Below, piece by piece: positions 19,148 to 29,141 of a stretch of DNA of 64,000 bases. The stretch comes from Streptomyces diastatochromogenes (GTDB taxonomy: Bacteria > Actinomycetota > Actinomycetes > Streptomycetales > Streptomycetaceae): positions 5,704,001 through 5,768,000 of the forward strand of contig JAPTYK010000001.1 in assembly GCA_026913215.1 (NCBI GenBank), read 5' to 3'. A program made the translations under genes and the position numbers. The notes below the pieces were generated by a model that saw only the letters and a program-made list of their open reading frames with translations, did no database searches and was not told the origin of the DNA. Within the stretch, counting starts at the first letter, position 1, and each line of letters starts with the position of its first letter.

Positions 19148-21571
19148 ATGAGCGCAGAGGCCACCAACCCCGAGGCCGCCCCACCGACCTGACCGTCCGC
19201 AGACGCGGACGCGCCCGGATCGACCTGCGCCGCCTCGGCCGCGCCGCCCTGCTGAACGCCACCGCGGGACCGGCCCCCGTGACCGGCTGCCCGACGCCAT
19301 CGGCCACGTGGCGGAGGCGCACCGCGCCCACCACCCCGAGGCCGACCCGACGGTGCTCGGCCGGGCCTACGCCCTCGCCGAGTCCTCGCACCGCGCCAGT
19401 TCCGCAAGAGCGGCGAGCCGTACATCACCCACCCGCTCGCCGTCACCCTCATCCTCGCCGAACTCGGCGCGGAGACCACCACCCTGACCGCCTCCCTCCT
19501 CCACGACACCGTCGAGGACACCGAGGTGACGCTCGACCAGGTGCGCCGCGAGTTCGGCGACGAGGTCGCCTACCTCGTCGACGGCGTCACCAAGGTGGAG
19601 AAGATCGACTACGGCGCCGCCGCCGAGCCCGAGACCTTCCGCAAGATGCTCGTCGCCACCGGCAGTGACGTCCGCGTCATGTCGATCAAACTCGCCGACC
19701 GTCTGCACAACATGCGCACCCTCGGCGTGATGCGCCCCGAGAAACAGGCCCGGATCGCCAAGGTCACCCGCGACGTCCTCATCCCGCTCGCCGAGCGGCT
19801 CGGCGTCCAGGCCCTCAAGACCGAGCTGGAGGACCTCGTCTTCGCGATCCTCCACCCCGAGGAGTACGAGACCACCCGCGCGCTCGTCGCCGGCCACCCC
19901 GGCGCCGGGGCGAGCTCGGCGCCGTCGCCGACCAGGTCACCGCCGTCCTGCGCGAGGCCGGCATCGGCGCCGAGGTCCTCGTCCGGCCCCGGCACTTCGT
20001 CTCCGTCCACCGGGTCCGCCTCAAGCGCGGCGAGCTGCGCGGCTGCGACTTCGGGCGGCTCCTCGTCCTCGTCGCCGAGGACGCCGACTGCTACGCGGTC
20101 CTCGGCGAGCTCCACACCTGTTTCACCCGGTGATCTCCGAGTTCAAGGACTTCATCGCGGCCCCAAGTTCAACCTCTACCAGTCCCTGCACACCGCGATC
20201 GCGGCCCCCGACGGCGCCGTCGCCGAGGTCCTCATCCGCACCCACCGGATGCACAAGGTCGCCGAGGCCGGCGTCGTCGCCCTCGGCAACCCCCACGTGG
20301 GCCAGGAGCCGGACACCGCCGGTCCGGGGGCGGGCCTTTCGGGGGCAGGCTCCTCCGGGACAGGCCTTCCGGGGAACGGTTTCTCCGGGAAAGGCCTCTC
20401 CGGGAGTGGTTCCTCCGGGAGCGGTTCCCCAGGAGCGGTTCCTCCAGGAGTGGTTCCTCCGGGGCCGGTCTCCCGGGAGCGGCCTCTCGGGATCGGCTCC
20501 CACGGGATCGGCTCCTCCGGAACCCGCTCCCACGGGACCGGCTCCTCCGGGACCGGCTCCCACGGGGCAGGCTCCTCCGGGACCGGCTCCTCCGGGACCG
20601 GTTCCCACGGGACCGGTTCCTCCGGGACCGACGACGGCGAGCGCGTCGACCCCACCCGCCCCGGCTGGCTCTCCCGGCTTCTCGACTGGCAGCAGTCGGC
20701 CCCCGACCCCGACACCTTCTGGACCTCGCTCCGCGCCGACCTCGCCGAGGACGAGATCACCGTCTTCCGCGCCGACGGCAGCGCCCCCGGCACCCTCAGC
20801 CTGCCCGCCGGCGCCAGCTGCGTCGACGCCGCGTACGCGCAGTACGGCGAGGCCGCCCACGGCTGCCTCGGCGCCCGCGTCAACGGCCGCCTCGCGCCCC
20901 TGAGCACCGTCCTCGGCGACGGCGACACCGTCCAGCTGCTGCTCGCCCAGGACACCGTCTCCGGGCCGTCCCCGGAGTGGCTGGACCACGCCCGTACCCC
21001 CGCCGCCCGGATCGCGATCACCGGCTGGCTCCGGGCACACCGAGAGCGCCGCACCGCCCGCCGCCCCACCGACCCCCGGCCGCAGCCCAGCGTCCCCGCC
21101 GACCGCCGCTCCGGCGCCGAACTCCACGCCGACCTGGACGGCGAGCCGCCCACCGCCGTCCGCCCGGCGGGCTGCTGCACCCCGTACCGCCCGACGAGAT
21201 CACCGGCTTCCGGGTCCGCGGCGGCACGGTCACCGTCCACCGCGCCCGCTGTTCCGCCGTCGACGCCATGCGCGGCCTCGGCCGCGAGCCCGTCGCCGTC
21301 CGCTGGGGCGACACCCGCAGGGCCGCGTCACCCTCGTCGCCGAGTCCTTCGGACGCCCGGACTCCTCGCCGACCTCACCGAGGCCATCGCCGCCTCCGGA
21401 GCCGCCGTCGTCTCGGCGAACGTCGAGCCGCCCAGCGAGCAGCGGGTCCGCCACACCTACACCCTCCACCTCCCCGACACGACCGGCCTCACCGCCCTCA
21501 TGAAGGCCATGCGCGACGTCCCCGGCGTCTACGACGTCAGCCGCGCCCGCCACGCGCGCGACCTGAACTGA
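19148..21571 (+). CDS. rshA: RelA/SpoT homologue with intact hydrolase and degenerate synthetase motifs
   Basis: About 810 residues across breaks near 19180, 19280, 19390, 19905, 20121, 20163, 21170 and 21325. ATG 19148 has GGAGG (19137-19141). The N-terminal HD hydrolase is canonical (HDTVEDTEVT, DRLHNMRTLGVM). In the synthetase region APKFNLYQSLHTAI and EVLIRTHRMHKVAE remain, but the DLxAxR-type catalytic segment is replaced by GCDFGRLLVLVAE, so net (p)ppGpp hydrolysis is more likely. A long Gly/Ser repeat follows at 20327-20632, then a TGS domain (ITVFRADGSAPGTLSLPAGAS) and a C-terminal ACT domain (VVSANVEPPSEQRVRH). S. coelicolor has such a second RSH, rshA, between dapF and hflX. Confidence 0.85.
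20327..20632 (+). repeat. Degenerate 15-bp repeat array inside rshA (G-x-G-S-x pentapeptides)
   Basis: About 300 bp made of some 20 tandem 15-bp units that encode pentapeptides of the type TGSSG, TGSHG and SGSGS. The array is in frame with the flanking synthetase-like and TGS segments. Units in the second half (20500-20630) are nearly identical; those in the first half are more diverged. It looks like slippage-driven expansion of an interdomain linker. Confidence 0.85.
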
Positions 21572-21682
21572 CGACCACCCCGGGGCCGGGTGACCCCTTC
21601 GGGTGGCCGGGCCGCGCGCCGCCCCGGCGCGTCGCGGCGGCCCTGGTAGCCGTAGGGCCATTCCTCCGGAAGGCCCTGGCCC

Positions 21683-23165
21683 ATGCCGCTCGTCCGAACC
21701 CCCTGCCCCGCGCGCGGTGGCTCCGCTCCGCCGTCCTGGTCGCCGCCTCGGCCGGCCTCGTCGCCGCCGCGCTGCCCGCCCCGCGCCGCTCGGCATCGGG
21801 GACCCGCTCTTCCCACAGCTCGGCAACCCCGGCTACGACGTCCTCGCGTACACCCTCGACCTCACCTACCCGGGGTCAACACCAAGCCGCTCGCCGCCGT
21901 CACCCGCATCGACGCCCGCGCCACCGAGGACCTGGAGCGGCTCAACCTCGACTTCACCCACGGCACCGTCTCCGCCGTCACCGTCGACGGCCTGCCCGCC
22001 CGGTACACCAGCAGCGGCGAGGACCTGGTCGTCACCCCCGTCGTCCCGATCGACGCGGGGGAGGAGGTCGAGATCACCGTCACCCACACCAGCGACCCCA
22101 CCGGCCCCGCCGCGACCGGCGGCTGGGTCCGCACCGGCGACGGCCTCGCCATGGCCAACCAGGCCGACGCCGCCACCGGGTCTTCCTCCAACGACCACCC
22201 CTCGGACAAGGCGTACTTCACCTTCCGGATCACCGCCCCCAGCGAGCTCACCGTCGTCGCCAACGGGCTCCCCGCGGGCCGCGTCGACCACGGCGCCACC
22301 ACCACCTGGACGTACCGCACCCGGCACCCCATGGCCACGGAGCTCGCTCAGGTCTCCATCGGCCGCTCGACCGTCGTCCACCGCGACGGCCCCCACGGGC
22401 TGCCCGTACGGGACGTGGTCGCCACCGCCGACCGGCAGCTGATGGAGCCCTGGCTGCGCCGCACCCCCGGCCACCTGGAGTGGATGGAGAAGCAGGTCGG
22501 CCCGTACCCCTTCGAGACGTACGGGGTGCTCATCGCCGACGCGGACACCGGCTTCGAGCTGGAGACCCAGACCCTCTCGCTCTTCGAGCGCGGCCTCTTC
22601 ACCGAGCCCGTCTTCCCGGAGTGGTACGTCGACTCCGTCATGGTCCACGAGCTGGCCCACCAGTGGTTCGGCGACAGCGTCTCGCCCCGCGCCTGGTCCG
22701 ACCTCTGGCTCAACGAGGGACACGCCAGCTGGTACGAGGCGCTGTACGCCGAGGAGACCGCCGGAAAGTCCCTGGAGCGACGCATGAAGGCCGCGTACGC
22801 CTCCTCCGACGGCTGGCGCGCCGACGGCGGCCCGCCGGCCGCCCCGAGCCCCCTCGCCCGACCACAAGATCAGCCTCTTCCGGCCCGTCGTCTACGACGG
22901 CAGCGCCCTCGTCCTCTACGCGCTCCGCCAGGAGATCGGCACCGAGGCCTTCCGGCGCCTGGAGCGCCGCTGGGTCGCCGAGCACCGGGACGGCACCGCC
23001 ACCACCGCCGACTTCGTCGCGCTCGCCGGCGAGGTCGCGGGCCGGGACCTCACCGCCTTCCTCCACGCCTGGCTGTACGAGGCGAAGACCCCGCCGATGC
23101 CCGGCCACCCGGACTGGCGCAGCCGCCCCGCCGGGACCGCGAGGACCGCGCCGAAACCCCGGTGA
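21683..23165 (+). CDS. Secreted M1-family zinc metallopeptidase
   Basis: About 496 residues with breaks near 21705, 21790, 21880 and 22845. An N-terminal signal peptide is visible after frame repair (LRSAVLVAASAGLVAAALPAP). The zinc site is complete: VMVHELAHQWFGD (HExxH) and the downstream Glu in WLNEGHASWYE. The N-terminal beta domain precedes it, and the C-terminal helical part ends AWLYEAKTPPMPG. M1 enzymes are usually aminopeptidases; the GAMEN motif is represented by DTGFELETQTLS, a variant common in actinobacterial secreted members. It lies between rshA and hflX and is transcribed in the same direction. Confidence 0.8.
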
Positions 23166-23354
23166 GACACGGCTGAGGCCCCGGTGAGACCCCGGCGGGG
23201 GCCGTGCGGGGCGTACCGAAACCCGGGTGACGCCCCGGCGCGGCCGTGTCACCATCTTCAGGTCGGCGACGCGGCGCGGACGGGAATCTTCCGGCGTCCG
23301 CGGGCGTTGTGAACGGCACAGACACACATATCTCCTCATCGACGTTAGGACCCA

Positions 23355-24848
23355 ATGACCTCCTCTTCTTCCCCTTCCCAGGACGAGCAGAGCTTCGCGG
23401 AGACGAGCCGTACCGAGAGCCTTCGGGCCGATGCCCTGATGGAAGAGGACGTCGCCTGGAGCCACGAGATCGACGGAGAGCGGGACGGCGACCAGTTCGA
23501 CCGCTCCGAGCGCGCGGCCCTGCGCCGCGTCGCGGGCCTCTCCACCGAGCTCGAGGACGTCACCGAGGTCGAGTACCGCCAGCTGCGCCTGGAGCGCGTC
23601 GTGCTGGTCGGTGTCTGGACCTCCGGGACGGTGCAGGACGCGGAGAACTCCCTCGCGGAGCTCGCCGCCCTCGCCGAGACGGCCGGCGCCCTCGTGCTCG
23701 ACGGCGTGATCCAGCGCCGCGACAAGCCGGACCCGGCCACCTTCATCGGCTCGGGCAAGGCGCGCGAGCTGCGCGACATCGTGCTCGAGACCGGTGCCGA
23801 CACCGTCGTCTGCGACGGCGAGCTCAGCCCCGGCCAGCTCATCGCCCTCGAAGACGTCGTCAAGGTGAAGGTGGTCGACCGGACCGCCCTCATCCTCGAC
23901 ATCTTCGCCCAGCACGCCAAGTCCCGAGAGGGCAAGGCTCAGGTCGCCCTCGCGCAGATGCAGTACATGCTGCCGCGACTGCGCGGCTGGGGTCAGTCGC
24001 TCTCCCGCCAGATGGGTGGCGGCGGCGGTGGCGGCATGGCCACCCGCGGTCCCGGTGAGACCAAGATCGAGACCGACCGGCGCCGCATCCGCGAGAAGAT
24101 GGCGAAGATGCGCCGGGAGATCGCGGAGATGAAGACCGGCCGCGACATCAAGCGCCAGGAGCGCCGTCGCAACAAGGTGCCCTCGGTCGCCATCGCCGGA
24201 TACACCAACGCCGGAAAGTCCTCCCTGCTCAACCGCCTGACGGGCGCGGGCGTGCTCGTGGAGAACGCGCTGTTCGCCACCCTCGACCCGACCGTCCGCC
24301 GGGCCGAGACGCCCACCGGCCGGGTCTACACCCTGGCCGACACCGTCGGCTTCGTCCGGCACCTGCCGCACCACCTGGTCGAGGCCTTCCGCTCCACGAT
24401 GGAGGAGGTCGCCGAGTCCGACCTCATCCTGCACGTCGTGGACGGTTCGCACCCCGCCCCGGAGGAGCAGCTGGCCGCCGTGCGCGAGGTCTTCCGCGAC
24501 GTCGGCGCGGTGAACGTGCCGGAGATCGTCATCATCAACAAGGCCGACGCGGCCGACCCGCTGGTCCTCCAGCGCCTGCTGCGGATGGAGAAGCACTCCC
24601 TCGTCGTCTCGGCCCGCTCGGGCCAGGGCATCGACGAGCTGCTCGCGCTCATCGACTCCGAGCTGCCGCGCCCGGAGGTCGAGCTGGAGGTCCTCGTGCC
24701 GTACACGCAGGGCGGTCTGGTCTCGCGGGTGCACGCCGAGGGCGAGGTGCAGTCCGAGGAGCACACCCCGGAGGGCACCCTGCTCAAGGCCCGGGTGCAC
24801 GAGGAACTGGCGGCGCTGCTCGCGCCGTACGTCCCCGCCGCGCACTGA
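23355..24848 (+). CDS. hflX: Ribosome-associated GTPase HflX
   Basis: 497 residues, intact. Domains: N-terminal HflX domain (VVLVGVWTSGTVQDAENSL, ATFIGSGKARELRD), a linker with a seven-Gly run (QMGGGGGGGMATRGPGETKI), and a G domain with P-loop AGYTNAGKSSLLN, switch TLDPTVRR, DTVGF and NKAD. HflX splits stalled 70S ribosomes, and GTP hydrolysis drives the cycle. The N-terminus carries about 50 extra acidic residues compared with E. coli HflX. A 189-bp gap precedes it, so it probably has its own promoter; a strong hairpin follows. Confidence 0.95.
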   Translation: MTSSSSPSQDEQSFAETSRTESLRADALMEEDVAWSHEIDGERDGDQFDRSERAALRRVAGLSTELEDVTEVEYRQLRLERVVLVGVWTSGTVQDAENSLAELAALAETAGALVLDGVIQRRDKPDPATFIGSGKARELRDIVLETGADTVVCDGELSPGQLIALEDVVKVKVVDRTALILDIFAQHAKSREGKAQVALAQMQYMLPRLRGWGQSLSRQMGGGGGGGMATRGPGETKIETDRRRIREKMAKMRREIAEMKTGRDIKRQERRRNKVPSVAIAGYTNAGKSSLLNRLTGAGVLVENALFATLDPTVRRAETPTGRVYTLADTVGFVRHLPHHLVEAFRSTMEEVAESDLILHVVDGSHPAPEEQLAAVREVFRDVGAVNVPEIVIINKADAADPLVLQRLLRMEKHSLVVSARSGQGIDELLALIDSELPRPEVELEVLVPYTQGGLVSRVHAEGEVQSEEHTPEGTLLKARVHEELAALLAPYVPAAH

Positions 24849-24866
24849 TCCACGGCCGTACGACGG

Positions 24867-24900
24867 GGCGCTGCCCCTCCCGACCGGGAGGGGCAGCGCC
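24867..24900. terminator. Terminator between hflX and the protease genes
   Basis: A perfect 15-bp stem (24867-24881 with 24886-24900) with the 4-base loop GACC, followed on the + strand by TCTTC. Placed between convergent genes, it probably works in both directions. Confidence 0.88.
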
Positions 24901-24916
24901 TCTTCATGGCGTCGGG

Positions 24917-26095
24917 TCAGCGGGCGAACTTCTTGCTGACCATCTCGTGGACCGCCTTGGCGCCGCGGCCCAGCTGCGGTCCGGCCAGCCAGCCGTTGCT
25001 GCCGGCCGGGCCGATCGAGGTGTTCGACACGAGCGCCGTCTTGCCGTTCGGCAGCACCCGGAACCAGCCGCCGCCGGACGAACCGCCGGTCATCGTGCAG
25101 CCGATCCGGTACATCGTCGGCGTGGCCGGGGCCGTGGTGAGCCGCGTCGGCCGGTCGAGGCACTTGTGCATGATCATGCCGTTGTACGGCGGCGCCGCCG
25201 GGTAGCCCCAGGCGCCCATCGTCCCGGACTGCGCGGCCGTCGGCGCGGAGAAGTCGACCGGCAGGGCGGCGCCGACGGTCTCCTCCAGCGACTTCCCGCC
25301 GCGCTCCGGCTGCACGTGCAGCACGGCGTAGTCGTACGGCCAGGCCTGGTTGGTGCCGCCCGCGTTGATCCACTCGCCCGAGGTCACGGCCCAGTCGGCC
25401 CAGAACTGGCCGTACGGGTACACCTCGTGCGGCTGCGCGTTCTGGAGCGCGGCGGGGGACTTGCCCAGGTCGTTGAAGGCCGGGACGAAGGCGATGTTGC
25501 GGTACCAGCCGCCCTTCTTGCCCGCGTGGACGCAGTGGCCGGCCGTCCAGACCAGGTTGGACTTCCCGGGGCGGCGCGGGTCCTTCACGATGGTGCCGGA
25601 GCAGACCATCGAGCCCTCGGGCGAGTCGAAGAAGATCTTGCCGACCGGGGCCGCGTAGTTGTGGTACGGCGTCTTCTCGCGCTGCGCCTTGACGGGCCGG
25701 GGCGTCGGGTCGGTGCCGCCGGAGCCGGCCTGCGCGGTGATCGTCTGGTCCGGGCTCTTCGCCGACTGCATGCGCGCCGGGTCCCAGAGTCCTTCGATGA
25801 CCGGGTTGACGAAGTCCTGGGCCTCACGGAGCCAGGTGTCCCGGTCCCAGTTCTTCCACTCGCCCTTCTTCCACTTGTCCAGGTCGACGCCGTGCTTCTT
25901 GAGCTTGTCGGCGAGGTCCTTGGTCAGGTCGGAGCCGGCGTCGCCGCCGCCGCTGTCGGCGGCGGGTGCGGTGCTGCTCGCCGCGGCGGACGGCTTGCCG
26001 TCGGCCGGGGTCTCGGTGGGGCCGCAGGCCGTGGCAGTCAGCGCGAGCGCGGTGACCAGGCCGAGGGCGGCGGGTATGAGCCGTACAGAACGCAT
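24917..26095 (-). CDS. Trypsin-like serine protease, lipoprotein (copy 1)
   Basis: 392 residues, intact. Start 26095 gives MRSVRLIPAALGLVTALAL and a lipobox LTATAC, so the mature protein should be lipid-anchored outside the membrane. A charged helical segment follows (LKKHGVDLDKWKKGEWKNWD). The chymotrypsin-fold catalytic triad is His in VWTAGHCVH, Asp in YDYAVLHV and Ser in TMTGGSSGGGW. The protein is about 55% identical by eye to the neighbouring copy at 26214-27389, including the KWKNWDRD and WDPxRM stretches, so the pair arose by tandem duplication. The substrate is unknown. Confidence 0.88.
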   Translation of the reverse strand: MRSVRLIPAALGLVTALALTATACGPTETPADGKPSAAASSTAPAADSGGGDAGSDLTKDLADKLKKHGVDLDKWKKGEWKNWDRDTWLREAQDFVNPVIEGLWDPARMQSAKSPDQTITAQAGSGGTDPTPRPVKAQREKTPYHNYAAPVGKIFFDSPEGSMVCSGTIVKDPRRPGKSNLVWTAGHCVHAGKKGGWYRNIAFVPAFNDLGKSPAALQNAQPHEVYPYGQFWADWAVTSGEWINAGGTNQAWPYDYAVLHVQPERGGKSLEETVGAALPVDFSAPTAAQSGTMGAWGYPAAPPYNGMIMHKCLDRPTRLTTAPATPTMYRIGCTMTGGSSGGGWFRVLPNGKTALVSNTSIGPAGSNGWLAGPQLGRGAKAVHEMVSKKFAR

Positions 26096-26171
26096 GAAGA
26101 CATTCCCCGTTGGTATTGCCATGGACTTGTCATGAGCGGTGCACAGTATGCCCGTTGGGCCGGACACGGGT

Positions 26172-26199
26172 GGAGGCGGGACCCGGCGGCCCCGCCTCC
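26172..26199. terminator. Hairpin between the tandem proteases
   Basis: A 9-bp GC-only stem (26172-26180 with 26191-26199) in the 118-bp gap downstream of copy 2 and upstream of copy 1. It could end the copy 2 transcript. No T-tract is obvious, so it may only attenuate. Confidence 0.5.
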
Positions 26200-26213
26200 G
26201 TGCCGGACCGTGC

Positions 26214-27389
26214 CTACTGGCCGGCGTACTTCTTGCTGACCTGGTCGTAGACGGCCTTGGCCTCAGGACCGAAGCGCGGACCCGCGAGCCAACCGGCCGT
26301 CGACGGGCCGATCGAGGTGTTCGACACCAGCGCCGGCTTGCCGTCGGCGCCCTCGGCGACCCAGCCGCCACCGGACGAACCACCGGTCATCGTGCAGCCG
26401 ATCCGGTACATCGTCGGCTGCTCGGCCTTCAGGGACAGCCGGCCCGGCTTGTCCTGGCACTGGAACATCTTCTGGCCGTCGAACGGCGGCGCCGCCGGGT
26501 AACCGGTCGCCGTCATGCTCGCGATCTTCGGCACCGCGGGGGCGTTGAAGTTCACCGGGAGCGCCGAACCGACCGTCTCCTCCAGCGACTTGCCCGAAGC
26601 GCCCTTCTCCGGGGTCACCTTGATGACCGCGAAGTCGTACGGAGCGCCGGCGCCGCCGGTGGACGCGCCCTCGGCGATCCACTGGTCGGAGGTCTTGACC
26701 CAGTCCGCCCACCACACGCCGTACGGGGCGATCTGCTCCCGCGTCGCCTTCTCCAGCGCGGAGGTCTCCAGCGCCGAGTCGTTGTACGAGGGCACGAAGG
26801 CGATGTTGCGGTACCAGCCGCCCTGCTTGCCCTTGTGCACGCAGTGCCCGGCCGTCCAGACCAGGTTGGACTTGCCCGGGTGCGCCGGGTCCTGCACGAC
26901 CGTGGCCGAGCAGACCATCGAGCCCTCGGGGCTGTCGAAGAAGACCTTGCCGGACTCGGCGGCGTTGGCGTGGTACTTCGCCGCCACCGCCTTCGCCTTC
27001 ACCGGGGCCGGAGTCGGGTCGGTGACGCCCTTGTCGCCCGAGATGTCCTGCTCCTCGACCGGCTTGTCGGGACGCTCGGCCTCGCGCATCCGGTCCGGGT
27101 CCCAGAGGTCCTCGATGATCGGGTTGACGAAGTCCTTGGCCTCACGCAGCCACTTGTCGCGGTCCCAGTTCTTCCAGTCGCCGTTCCGCCACTTGTCGAG
27201 GTCGATCCCGTGTTCCTTCAGACGGTCCTTCAGGTCCTCCGGAATCTTGATCTTGTTCGGGTCCAGGCTCACGGGCGCGACGGGCTTGTCTCCCCCCGCG
27301 TTCTCCTCGCTCGGACCGCAGCCGGTGACGGTGAGCGTCAGCGCCGCGACGGCGGAAGCCGCCATCAGCAGCGGACGAATCGATCGCAT
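26214..27389 (-). CDS. Trypsin-like serine protease, lipoprotein (copy 2)
   Basis: 391 residues, intact. It opens MRSIRPLLMAASAVAALTLT with lipobox TVTGC. The triad is His in VWTAGHCVH, Asp in YDFAVIKV and Ser in TMTGGSSGGGW. The pre-protease segment EHGIDLDKWRNGDWKNWDRD parallels copy 1. A ribosome-binding site AGGGGA lies just upstream of the start. Downstream is copy 1 in the same direction, separated by a weak hairpin. It is divergent from the siderophore aminotransferase across 319 bp. Confidence 0.88.
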   Translation of the reverse strand: MRSIRPLLMAASAVAALTLTVTGCGPSEENAGGDKPVAPVSLDPNKIKIPEDLKDRLKEHGIDLDKWRNGDWKNWDRDKWLREAKDFVNPIIEDLWDPDRMREAERPDKPVEEQDISGDKGVTDPTPAPVKAKAVAAKYHANAAESGKVFFDSPEGSMVCSATVVQDPAHPGKSNLVWTAGHCVHKGKQGGWYRNIAFVPSYNDSALETSALEKATREQIAPYGVWWADWVKTSDQWIAEGASTGGAGAPYDFAVIKVTPEKGASGKSLEETVGSALPVNFNAPAVPKIASMTATGYPAAPPFDGQKMFQCQDKPGRLSLKAEQPTMYRIGCTMTGGSSGGGWVAEGADGKPALVSNTSIGPSTAGWLAGPRFGPEAKAVYDQVSKKYAGQ

Positions 27390-27708
27390 CTGGTGATCCC
27401 CCTGGGACTACGTCAACGTGTGCATGGGCGAACGGCGGCCGGTCCTCGCGGACACGGCCGACGGCCCCCACTATGCCGGTGCCGGAGGGGACGGTACGCG
27501 CCCCGTCCACGGTTCCGCGCACCGCGCGGCCGTTGCCGTGCCGTGATCCGGGACACGCCAAGTTCCTGCCTCCCGGCCCGTGATCCCCGGCAGTTCCCGT
27601 CGTTGGTACGTACGGGGGACACAACGGTGGCGCTCGGAGCGGCCCTCGCGGCGGCTCCACGACGCCCCGATGTGCAACGCAACTGTTACCGCGGGAGGAC
27701 ACCGAGCC
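27390..27708. other. Intergenic region between protease copy 2 and the siderophore genes
   Basis: 319 bp between divergent genes; it must contain both promoters. GGGAGGA (27692-27698) is the ribosome-binding site of the aminotransferase GTG at 27709. I looked for a DmdR/DtxR iron box of the type TTAGGTTAGGCTAACCTAA and see none. No convincing small gene or RNA is visible. Confidence 0.6.
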
Positions 27709-29141
27709 GTGGCCGTGACCGAATCAGCTCCGGCCGTTCCACCGGCCGCGCGCACGCAGACCCGGCCGACGGACCAAGGGGGCGAGTACGAGGGCATCCT
27801 GCGCCGCCAGTCCCAGCGCGAGTCCGCCGCACGCACCTACGCCCGGTCCCTGCCGATCGTCCCCGTGCGAGCCCGGGGGCTGACCATCGAGGGCGCCGAC
27901 GGCCGCCGCTACCTGGACTGCCTGTCCGGCGCCGGGACGCTCGCCCTCGGCCACAACCACCCCGTGGTCCTGGAAGCCATCAGGAAGGTCCTCGACTCGG
28001 GGCGCCCTCCACGTCCTCGACCTCGCCACCCCTGTCAAGGACGCCTTCACCTCCGAACTGTTCGCCACCCTCCCCGGTGAACTCGCCGACGACGCCCGCA
28101 TCCAGTTCTGCGGACCCGCGGGCACCGACGCCGTCGAGGCCGCCCTCAAGCTCGTCCGGACGGCCACCGGCCGGAGCGGCCTCCTCGCCTTCACCGGCGC
28201 CTACCACGGCATGACCGCCGGAGCCCTCGACGCCTCGGGAGGAGCCACCGACGTCCGCGTGACCCGGCTGCCCTACCCGCAGCAGTACCGCTGCCCCTTC
28301 GGCGTCGGCGGCGAGCGCGGCGCCGAACTGGCCGCCCACTGGACCGAGAACCTCCTCGACGACCCCAAGAGCGGCGTCACCACCCCCGCCGGAATGATCG
28401 TCGAGGCCGTCCAGGGCGAGGGCGGCGTCATCCCCGCCCCCGACGACTGGATGCGCCGGATGCGCCGCGTCACCGCCGACCGCTCCATCCCCCTGATCGT
28501 CGACGAGGTCCAGACCGGGGTCGGCCGCACCGGCACCTTCTGGGCCGTCGAGCACAGCGGCGTCGTACCCGACGTCATGGTCCTCTCCAAAGCCATCGGC
28601 GGCTCCTCCCGCTCGCGGTCATCGTCTACAGGTCGGCACTCGACGCCTGGGAACCCGGCGCCCACGCCGGCACCTTCCGCGGCAACCAACTCGCCATGGC
28701 CGCCGGCACCGCCACCCTCGCGTACGTCCGCGAGAACAAGCTCGCCGAACGGGCCGGCACCCTCGGCGCCCACATCCTCGGCCGGCTCCGGGGCCTCGCC
28801 GCCGACCACCCCTGCGTCGGCGACGTCCGCGGCCGGGGCCTGATGATCGGCGTCGAACTCGTCGACCCCGACGCCGCCGGACCGCACGACACCGTCCCGC
28901 CCCCGCCCCCGCCCTGGCCCTCGCCGTCCAGCAGGAGTGCCTCGCCCGCGGACTCATCGTCGAACTCGGCGGCCGCCACTCGGCGGTGGTCCGGCTCCTT
29001 CCCCGCTCACCCTCACCGACGAGCAGGCCACCGCCGTCCTCGACCGCTTCGCCGACGCCCTCGCCGCGGCCGAACGGGCCCACACCCCCACCGGGCCCCC
29101 GCCCCCGCCCCGCCGCCCCCACCCCCAAGGAAGCGCCGTGA
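27709..29141 (+). CDS. Class III aminotransferase, diaminobutyrate--2-oxoglutarate type, siderophore-associated
   Basis: About 479 residues across breaks near 28003, 28605, 28915, 29000 and 29100. PLP class III landmarks: GRRYLDCLSGAGTLALGHNHP, FCGPAGTDAVEAALKL, GAYHGMTAGAL, IVDEVQTGVGRTG and the PLP lysine in MVLSKAIGGSS. The closest pattern is diaminobutyrate aminotransferase (EctB/RhbA-like), which makes L-2,4-diaminobutyrate from aspartate semialdehyde. The TGA overlaps the GTG of the IucA/IucC gene (GTGA), so the two are coupled. In rhizobactin or schizokinen pathways this enzyme starts 1,3-diaminopropane synthesis, but the decarboxylase normally paired with it is missing here. Confidence 0.8.

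Noticed and set aside
20123..21240. Long minus-strand frames with repeated Pro/Gly-rich peptides opposite the rshA repeat
   Set aside because: They mirror the repeat array and the GC-rich codons; no start context, and the + strand has real domains.
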